A stretch of DNA of 8,103 bases from Clostridia bacterium (GTDB lineage Bacteria; Bacillota; Clostridia; Oscillospirales; Acutalibacteraceae), in assembly GCA_017454565.1 (NCBI GenBank), contig JAFTCS010000293.1, positions 1 to 8,103 on the forward strand, written 5' to 3'. The translations under genes were made by a program, and so were the position numbers. Below, one piece after another: positions 1 through 5,834 of this stretch. The notes under the pieces were generated by a model. It saw nothing but the letters and a program-made list of their open reading frames with translations, did no database searches and was not told the DNA's origin. Numbering within the stretch: position 1 is the stretch's first letter; each line of letters begins with the position of its first letter.

Positions 1-1
1 C

Positions 2-2974
2 GGAGCAGACAGTTTTGCTTCTCATAGAAACTGGATAACTTTCAGACAGTTTTCTCAGGCACTGAGCGATTACTATAAGGATAACGGTGTTCCGGAAAAC
101 AATACGATATACACAGGACACTATCAGCCAAATGTAAATAAGTGGGGTTATCCTTTCTCTGATATTGCCGGTACTCTGGATCTTTACGGCTGGAACTATA
201 ACGGAAGTACAGAAAACTTTCAGGTAAACAACAACTCTTGTAAATCTCTTGGTGACGGTAACCCGAACAAGTACAGATATGCAACTCAGGGAATAGCATC
301 AAGCAACCTTATCAATAACACCGATATCGCTATGGATACAAGCACCGGTTCGGTAGAAATGCCTTTCTTCAACAAGGCTTTCATTGAGGGAGAAAACTCA
401 AAGAACACCAAGCTCGGTGAGGTATATGAGAATGTAGCGTTCCCGTTTACAAAGGTTGACAGAGACGGCAACGGCATTTACTACTGGTCGTTCGACAGTG
501 CTGCTACTACTCTTAAGCTGCGTGAGAATACTAATGAAGATAACAAGGATTTTTATAAATATTTTCTTGAAACGGTACACATGACAACCATAGAGGATGC
601 GCAAGGTAACAAAACCGAGGCTTCCCGTGCAGGCGCTAATACCAAACATGACAGAGATGCAACTGAAAACTTCGATGGAAAGGCTACCAGCGAGAGCGAA
701 AATGTAATATGGTCAAAGAATCTCATAAGCTCGGGTATTGCTTACAGGGACAAGGACGGCAGAAATGACCATGCATCAAATAAGTTTGGTTACTTCCCGC
801 TGAATGATGAAAGTATCAATGAGAACGACAATGCCGGTGCAGCAAAGTATAACTATGGCTTTGGTACAAAGCTTGAGTTTGATTTCGGCCTGACAAACAG
901 CGGTAATATCGTTATCACAAAGCAGGACGGCCAGAGACTTGAAGCAGCAACTACATTCAACTTCTCCGGTGATGACGATGTGTGGGTATTCGTTGACGGC
1001 AAGCTTGTGCTTGATATCGGCGGTGACCACGGAAGAACATCGGGATGTATCAACTTCTCAAGAAGCAACAGCTACGATTATTCGTATTCTTATAAGCAAG
1101 ACAATACAAATAATGTAGTGGTTGTTACCAACAAAGTAAAAGCAGCTCATGTTCTTGTCAGCGAAGTAAAGAAGAGCGCAAATCATGGCTCTATATACAG
1201 CAATATAGGAACCGAGGGTGTTGATGGCCAGTACATAGAGAATCCTACACAGGATAGTCTGTGGGCGAGACTCGGCATTGATTCAAATGATACAGACGCT
1301 ATAAACAACTTCTATAACAGCAAGCACACCCTTACATTCTTCTACATGGAGCGCGGAATGTGGGAGTCAAACATGAGACTTCAGTTTAACTTCCCGGAGC
1401 ACGATACCCTTGAGGTAGGTAAGGAAGTGGACCTGGATACCAACAAAGTAGGTGAAGATTTCAAAGGCTTCTTCGATAATGATACATTCAATTTCAACAT
1501 CAAGAACCTTGTTACACATTACGGTGCTCAGAGCAGCTATGTATCTGATGGATACAGCATCAACCAGGCTGATATAAGAGACTTCGGCTCGGCAAGCAGC
1601 GGTAAACTTGAAAATGCAGTCGGCGCTTATTATGACCTGAGAACCAAGGCGGATACAGGCATAACGGAAGAAAAGAACAAACAGGTCAGCAATGACGGCA
1701 AGTTTGCTCTCAAAGACGATCAGAGCGCATATTTCAGCAAGCAGTTCAGACGAGGCAGCTACATTGCAGTAGAAGAACAGCTTTCGGATGCTGATAAGGA
1801 ACTGTACACTACGACCTGGACAATCAGCGAACGAGAAGACGGCAACGTTCAACAAACCGGAGAAGGTTATCTGCTTGATGACAAGCGTGTTGAGAAGAAA
1901 GATCAATCAAGCGGCGGAAACATAAACGGCTACAACGAAGAGAAAAACCCCGGTGCTATTCTGTTCCGTTCTTATGAAAAGCCCATGGATGCTGTTGATG
2001 TTGTGCTGATGGCTAAGTTTACCAATACAGTGAACACAGGTAAGCTGGTAATAAAGAAAGCTCAGGCAGATGGTTCAGAACCGCTCAGCGGACAGTATAC
2101 GTTTACTGTTGTATTCTCGAATATAGGCGGCACCAATCGTACAGATAACGGTGCAGCAACTGTTACAAAGACCTGTACAATAGGTATCGACGGCGAGTAT
2201 ACATTTGACGGAATCCCGGTAGGAACAAGGTATACGATCACAGAATCGACATCTGACGGCTCAACGCTTGACAGCATTGACGGCACTGAAAATGACACAA
2301 CCAGAAACGGATCTACGGTAAGCGGTATTATCAGTAAGGATGACACAAAGGAAACTAAGGGTCAAACGGATACACTTACTTTCAAAAATATCAAGAGGAA
2401 AGAAGTTGTATCCGTCACCATAGTAAAGAAGTGGAACAATGTCAAAGGTGTGACACTGCCGGCAAATATGTCATTCCAGCTGCAGCGCAGTACAGATGCA
2501 GTGAACTGGAGACCTGTTACAGAATATGATACCTTTAAGCTTGCCCCTGCTACCGATTCCGATGTTAAAATCTCTGGCGCAGGAACAGATACAGTCAGCT
2601 GGACAAAGAAAATAGATAATCTTGACAAGTTCAGCGATGACGGCACCACAGCATATCATTACAGAATAATTGAGCGCTCATATAATAATGTTTTGCTCAC
2701 TGAAAATAATTCAAACTACAGTCCGAATTATGTTGTTACATACGATAATATCCGTGGTGTGGCTTCTACGGCGTCTGAATCTGACCGTACACTTACAGTC
2801 AACAACACCTACAGCCCGATTGTAATGCCCGAGACGGGCGCATCTCCTCTGTTCAATTTTGCAATGATCGGTATTTCCGCGGTCGGAATCGCCTTTGTTG
2901 CATTACTGATATACAAAAGAAAACTGCAAACAGCGGATGTAAATACCGAAAAAAGAGGAGGCCGTAGAAACTAA
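2..2974 (+). CDS. Fibro-slime domain LPXTG-anchored tip pilin/adhesin (5' partial)
   Basis: Probable adhesive tip subunit of the pilus. The frame is open from base 2, so the ATG at 332 is internal and the true start and signal peptide lie upstream; 990 residues are visible. The head, to about nt 1396, is a fibro-slime (PA14-like) domain: it shows IYTGHYQ, a block reading NTKLGEVYENVAFPFTKVD, the acidic core SGDDDVWVFVDGKLVLDIGG (nt 965-1024), and closes with FYMERGMWESN. Three isopeptide-type stalk domains follow, with candidate Lys/Glu/Asn sets at nt 1421/1772 or 1775/2024, 2054/2243/2387 and 2426/2672/2801 or 2804. The first two resemble Spy0128/FctA folds and the third CnaB. The C-terminus is a sorting signal: MPETG (2825-2839), a hydrophobic helix and a basic tail. 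In related PA14 adhesins the Asp-Asp pair binds Ca2+ and sugar; that role here is inferred. The ligand is unknown. Confidence 0.9.
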   Translation, partial: GADSFASHRNWITFRQFSQALSDYYKDNGVPENNTIYTGHYQPNVNKWGYPFSDIAGTLDLYGWNYNGSTENFQVNNNSCKSLGDGNPNKYRYATQGIASSNLINNTDIAMDTSTGSVEMPFFNKAFIEGENSKNTKLGEVYENVAFPFTKVDRDGNGIYYWSFDSAATTLKLRENTNEDNKDFYKYFLETVHMTTIEDAQGNKTEASRAGANTKHDRDATENFDGKATSESENVIWSKNLISSGIAYRDKDGRNDHASNKFGYFPLNDESINENDNAGAAKYNYGFGTKLEFDFGLTNSGNIVITKQDGQRLEAATTFNFSGDDDVWVFVDGKLVLDIGGDHGRTSGCINFSRSNSYDYSYSYKQDNTNNVVVVTNKVKAAHVLVSEVKKSANHGSIYSNIGTEGVDGQYIENPTQDSLWARLGIDSNDTDAINNFYNSKHTLTFFYMERGMWESNMRLQFNFPEHDTLEVGKEVDLDTNKVGEDFKGFFDNDTFNFNIKNLVTHYGAQSSYVSDGYSINQADIRDFGSASSGKLENAVGAYYDLRTKADTGITEEKNKQVSNDGKFALKDDQSAYFSKQFRRGSYIAVEEQLSDADKELYTTTWTISEREDGNVQQTGEGYLLDDKRVEKKDQSSGGNINGYNEEKNPGAILFRSYEKPMDAVDVVLMAKFTNTVNTGKLVIKKAQADGSEPLSGQYTFTVVFSNIGGTNRTDNGAATVTKTCTIGIDGEYTFDGIPVGTRYTITESTSDGSTLDSIDGTENDTTRNGSTVSGIISKDDTKETKGQTDTLTFKNIKRKEVVSVTIVKKWNNVKGVTLPANMSFQLQRSTDAVNWRPVTEYDTFKLAPATDSDVKISGAGTDTVSWTKKIDNLDKFSDDGTTAYHYRIIERSYNNVLLTENNSNYSPNYVVTYDNIRGVASTASESDRTLTVNNTYSPIVMPETGASPLFNFAMIGISAVGIAFVALLIYKRKLQTADVNTEKRGGRRN

Positions 2975-2977
2975 GGG

Positions 2978-2983
2978 TATAAC
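2978..2983 (+). promoter_or_regulatory. Possible -10 box for an internal pilin promoter
   Basis: TATAAC matches the -10 consensus at five of six positions. It lies 4 nt after the tip gene's stop codon. Initiation about 7 nt downstream would start the transcript almost exactly at the 5' edge of the structured leader. No convincing -35 box (TTGACA-like) is present 16-18 nt upstream and there is no extended TG. The call is weak; an RNase-processed 5' end is an equal alternative. Confidence 0.2.
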
Positions 2984-2991
2984 CAAGTAAC

Positions 2992-3052
2992 TAAATATGG
3001 CAGCACGATAGTCGCACGGATCGACTGCCATATTTAAACCGACCCGTGCGAC
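2992..3052 (+). promoter_or_regulatory. Structured leader of the major pilin mRNA (pseudoknot or alternative hairpins)
   Basis: Two overlapping complementarities fill the gap between the tip and shaft genes. Stem 1 is perfect over 12 bp (TAAATATGGCAG 2992-3003 with 3025-3036). Part of its loop, GTCGCACGG (3011-3019), is perfectly complementary to CCGTGCGAC (3044-3052), and 3 more pairs form after one mismatch (3021-3023 with 3040-3042). The segments are ordered as an H-type pseudoknot, or they form two competing hairpins. No T-run follows, so it is not an intrinsic terminator. It ends 13 nt before the ribosome binding site. Control of translation or mRNA stability is inferred. I do not recognise a known riboswitch class. 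Confidence 0.6.
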
Positions 3053-3065
3053 AATAAAAAATATT

Positions 3066-3070
3066 GGAGG
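3066..3070 (+). promoter_or_regulatory. Ribosome binding site of the major pilin
   Basis: GGAGG sits 8 nt before the ATG at 3079. The in-frame TTG at 3064 overlaps this site and cannot be the start, so the motif fixes the start at 3079. Confidence 0.85.
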
Positions 3071-3078
3071 TTACAAAC

Positions 3079-4740
3079 ATGAAAAAAACATTTAAGAAAG
3101 CAGGCGTGGCAGTGCTTTCAATGGCAATGCTCCTTTCAATGGGCGCTATGGCTATGCCCGCAGGCGCACAGGAACTCCCCATTGGCTCTAAGCTCACTAT
3201 CAACGGTACATACGGAAACTACTGCGTTTACAAGGTAGCAACCTCAACCAAGATTGCAGGTACAGTTTCTTATACTATCGATGACGATTTTGCAAGTGTG
3301 CTTGAAATCAAGAGCGGCTATGTTACACAAAAAGGCGTAGATGGCAATGTAAAGGATTTCGACAAGGATAAAATGGTAGCACTGGCAAATAAATTGCAGG
3401 CTGCAGCTCCCGCTAAAGCTGACAAGGTTGTTCAGATTTCTACTAAAGAAAAGGGATCTGTTGACTTAGACCTTACGGATGCTGCTTTGGGTTCAGGCTA
3501 CTATCTTATTCTTGGTACTACCAGCGGCAGAACACAGCCCATACTGATTGATATCGTTCCCGGTGATAATGCTGATGAAGTTGTAACTAAGTCAGTAACA
3601 GCAAAGCATTCAGATGTTCCGTTTACAAAGGCAATCACAAAAATCGATAATTCTCATTCAGATAATAACCTGATAGGAAAAGACTCAGCAGGCAACAATG
3701 GCGGTACAGGCATTGCTGATATCGACGGTATTGTTACATATACACTTTCTACAGAATTCCCGAACTATGATGGAAGTGTAACAGCAATTGATGACTTTAC
3801 CATTACCGATATTCCTGAGGAATCACTTACGATAAATTCTACAACCATTAAAGTACTTGTTGACGGAGCCGAGGTTGAGGCTGATGCAACAAAGTATGAA
3901 ATTAAGACAGGCGTAAAGGCAGCTGACCTTACAAGCGCTTACAAGGAAAATAACGGAAATGATTTCGTAACAACAGTCAAGGAAGACGGTACCGGCTTCC
4001 AGGTAGTGTTTACTGACGATTATGTGCTTAGAAATGGCGGTAAAAAAGTAGCAGTTGTGTTTGACGCAACTGTTAACGATAATGCTGACCTTGTTAAGGA
4101 TGCAGATACAGCAGATGACTCAAACGACAACGGTGCAACACTTTCCTACAGCAACAACTTCTTTACAGGTAAGGGTCAGGTCAAATATCCTGATAAGCCC
4201 GAAACTCCTCCTTCTCCTACTCCTGATGACAATCCTCCCTCCAAGCCCGAGGAAGATGAGGACAATCCTAAGGTAATCCCTGATGACGCATTCGTTTACT
4301 GCACACTTGTTACTGTAAATAAGGTTGATCCTTCAAATACAGCTCTCCCCGGTGCAAAATTCTCGCTTTTGGATAGCCAGGGCAGCTTAGTTGCTACTAT
4401 TGGCGACGGTGCAACCGACACAAAGTTTGAGTTCAAGGGTCTTGGTGCCGGCACATATACCCTGAAAGAGACAAAGGTTCCTGACGGTTATGCAGAAGCT
4501 CCTGATGTTACCTTTACTGTAAAGGCAGACAAGGTCAACGACATGTTTGCAGCTGCCAGCTTTACTTTTGAGAATACAACTTCTGACAACACAATTACTG
4601 TAATAGATAATCCTCTCCAGACACTCCCCGGCACAGGCGGAATCGGTACATACCTCTTCACAATCGGTGGCGCAGCTATCGTTCTGCTTGCAGGCGTTCT
4701 GTTCGTATTCTACATTAGAAAGAGAAAGACAGAGGAATAA
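3079..4740 (+). CDS. Major shaft pilin, SpaH/EbpB-type isopeptide-forming fimbrial protein
   Basis: Polymerising backbone subunit, 553 residues, starting at the ATG 8 nt after GGAGG. The signal peptide spans 1-30 (MKKTFKK basic region, hydrophobic core, likely AGA|Q cleavage). Domain D1 covers about 31-175. D2, a fimbrial isopeptide D2 domain, covers about 180-362, with candidate bond partners Lys184 and Asn351. An acidic Pro-rich linker at 374-403 leads to the CnaB/SpaA domain D3, with Lys415 (VNKVD), Glu464 (LKETKVPDGY) and Asn511 (IDNP). The sorting signal is LPGTG (516-520), a membrane helix and RKRKTEE. The usual YPK pilin motif is absent where expected after D1 (LIDIVPGDN, 156-164). Lys171 and Lys176, or the KYPDK at 369-373, are candidate polymerisation lysines. 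The mature protein has only two cysteines, Cys49 and Cys408. Its place between the tip gene and the sortases supports the shaft role. Confidence 0.92.
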   Translation: MKKTFKKAGVAVLSMAMLLSMGAMAMPAGAQELPIGSKLTINGTYGNYCVYKVATSTKIAGTVSYTIDDDFASVLEIKSGYVTQKGVDGNVKDFDKDKMVALANKLQAAAPAKADKVVQISTKEKGSVDLDLTDAALGSGYYLILGTTSGRTQPILIDIVPGDNADEVVTKSVTAKHSDVPFTKAITKIDNSHSDNNLIGKDSAGNNGGTGIADIDGIVTYTLSTEFPNYDGSVTAIDDFTITDIPEESLTINSTTIKVLVDGAEVEADATKYEIKTGVKAADLTSAYKENNGNDFVTTVKEDGTGFQVVFTDDYVLRNGGKKVAVVFDATVNDNADLVKDADTADDSNDNGATLSYSNNFFTGKGQVKYPDKPETPPSPTPDDNPPSKPEEDEDNPKVIPDDAFVYCTLVTVNKVDPSNTALPGAKFSLLDSQGSLVATIGDGATDTKFEFKGLGAGTYTLKETKVPDGYAEAPDVTFTVKADKVNDMFAAASFTFENTTSDNTITVIDNPLQTLPGTGGIGTYLFTIGGAAIVLLAGVLFVFYIRKRKTEE

Positions 4741-4773
4741 TATTCCCTGATTTTCTGACTCGGAAATAATGAT

Positions 4774-4793
4774 CTGCTCCCTTCGGGGAGCAG
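4774..4793 (+). terminator. Hairpin with UUCG loop after the major pilin, possible partial terminator
   Basis: CTGCTCCC (4774-4781) pairs perfectly with GGGAGCAG (4786-4793) around a C(UUCG)G tetraloop, an exceptionally stable loop. Only four T residues follow (4795-4798), so termination would probably be incomplete. It could set pilin expression above sortase expression, or protect the 3' end of a processed pilin mRNA. The structure is seen; the function is inferred. Confidence 0.6.
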
Positions 4794-4837
4794 GTTTTCC
4801 AAAGAGTCTGAAACGTTTTCAGGCTCTTCGGAAAGCC
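4793..4837 (+). promoter_or_regulatory. Long hairpin immediately upstream of the first sortase
   Basis: Bases 4793-4813 fold onto 4817-4837 as 20 base pairs with one mismatch (A4801/C4829) and a three-base loop. The helix ends 1 nt before the GTG at 4839 and buries the weak GGAAAG that would serve that start. It shares G4793 with the preceding hairpin, giving a tandem structure. No T-run follows. Likely roles are RNase protection or processing, or damping of sortase translation (inference). Confidence 0.6.
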
Positions 4838-4838
4838 A

Positions 4839-5834
4839 GTGAAAGGATCATTTGACTTGAAAGTATCCCGAAAAAAGCATATTTTGATAATGTCTGTCAT
4901 TGGCATTGTGTACTTTCTGGGTGTGGCTGCCATAATATACCCTATTTTGGGCAATATGAATTCTATGAGCAGCTCTAAAACGACTATTGCGTCGTATGAC
5001 AAAAAGGTCGAGAAAATGCCCAGAGAGGAAAAGGATGACAGACTGGAAAAAGCTAAAAAATACAATGAGGATGTAGCAAACGGCATTTTCGATGACGGTC
5101 TTGACAGATCGCTGTGTGACGAAAACGGCCTGATGTGCTATGTCGATATTCCGAATCTTGATATTTACATTCCCGTATATTACGGAACCTCAAACGATGT
5201 GCTGGAAAAGGGCTGCGGCTGGCTGGAGAAAACCTCGCTTCCGGTCGGCGGTCTGAGCACACATTCTGCGATCTCCGCACATACGGGTCTGCCGACTGCC
5301 GACATGTTCACTGATCTTGAAAAGTCGCAGGTCGGAGATATGTTCTATATTCACGTTCTCGGTCAGGTGCTCGCCTATCAGGTGGACAGGATCGAAACTG
5401 TGATGCCCAATAACACGAAGCTTCTTGAGGTCATTGAGGGCGAGGATCATTGTACCCTGCTGACCTGTACTCCCTACGGCATCAATGATAAGCGGCTGCT
5501 TGTAAGGGGTGTGAGAGTGCCTGTGGTGGATATCTCGCAGAAGAGTAATGCAAGCGTCCCTGACGAGACCTCTGTAAAGGCTATAACCTCTGCCGATCTT
5601 TCAAGCGGAAGTTCGGGCGTAAACGAGGGTCTGCAAAGACAGATCAACAAGAGTCTGACATTGGTTATTATCATTGTTTCGGCTGCTGTGGTTTTGTTTG
5701 CCGGAGCATGCGTGTGGCTCGGTATTACCCTGAAGAGAATGAACAGCGCTAAGTCTGCTGCTGATCGTCCGGGTATTACACGGACAAGGATAAGCTTTAG
5801 TCCGGAGGAAAAGGATGACAAAAAGGAAAAATAA
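4839..5834 (+). CDS. Class C (pilus-specific) sortase, first copy
   Basis: Membrane transpeptidase that cleaves LPXTG-type signals and joins pilin subunits by lysine isopeptide bonds. It is 331 residues from the GTG at 4839, the longest form; TTG at 4857 is a serious rival with a better Shine-Dalgarno. There is an N-terminal helix at about 15-38, an extracellular catalytic domain, a C-terminal helix (about residues 268-295) and a basic tail, as in class C. Catalytic residues are His148 (SAHTGLP), Cys210 (LLTCTPYG) and Arg219 (NDKRLLVRG). The DP[FWY] lid motif usual before the first strand is not seen; that region instead carries Cys93 and Cys100. Extracellular cysteines 126 and 205 are also unusual. 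The core is about 57% identical by eye to the next gene, so this is a tandem duplication. Its last codons supply the ribosome binding site of that gene, with a 20-nt overlap. Confidence 0.93.
   Translation: MKGSFDLKVSRKKHILIMSVIGIVYFLGVAAIIYPILGNMNSMSSSKTTIASYDKKVEKMPREEKDDRLEKAKKYNEDVANGIFDDGLDRSLCDENGLMCYVDIPNLDIYIPVYYGTSNDVLEKGCGWLEKTSLPVGGLSTHSAISAHTGLPTADMFTDLEKSQVGDMFYIHVLGQVLAYQVDRIETVMPNNTKLLEVIEGEDHCTLLTCTPYGINDKRLLVRGVRVPVVDISQKSNASVPDETSVKAITSADLSSGSSGVNEGLQRQINKSLTLVIIIVSAAVVLFAGACVWLGITLKRMNSAKSAADRPGITRTRISFSPEEKDDKKEK
4842..4847 (+). promoter_or_regulatory. Shine-Dalgarno for an alternative TTG start of the first sortase
   Basis: AAAGGA lies just outside the long hairpin, 9 nt before an in-frame TTG at 4857. 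That start would give MKVSRKKHILIMS, a typical short basic region before the membrane helix. It competes with the GTG at 4839, whose only upstream purine tract is inside the hairpin. Confidence 0.45.
5804..5808 (+). promoter_or_regulatory. Ribosome binding site of the second sortase, inside the first
   Basis: GGAGG lies 6 nt before the ATG at 5815, within the last codons of the preceding gene. The 20-nt gene overlap suggests translational coupling and matched amounts of the two sortases. Confidence 0.8.

Noticed and set aside
332..334. ATG as the start of the first gene
   Set aside because: The frame is open to base 2 and the upstream codons read as continuous fibro-slime domain sequence (IYTGHYQ, GWNYNGS); there is no ribosome binding site or signal peptide at 332.
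1367..1906. A 179-residue ORF on the - strand
   Set aside because: It lies wholly opposite the tip adhesin, whose protein shows clear domains; the antisense product has no recognisable domain and no ribosome binding site was evident.
2992..3052. A c-di-GMP-II riboswitch in the pilin leader
   Set aside because: The 3' part (AAACCGACCCGTGC) recalls the end of that class, and a GCACGG partner exists, but the space between the paired segments is only about 24 nt, too short for the c-di-GMP-II core.
3064..3066. TTG as the start of the major pilin
   Set aside because: It overlaps the GGAGG motif itself; ATG 3079 has correct spacing and a standard signal peptide.
4055..4276. A 73-residue ORF on the + strand ending in a run of leucines
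   Set aside because: It overlaps the well-supported pilin gene in another frame; the Leu run is the shifted reading of the Pro-rich linker codons, and it has no ribosome binding site.
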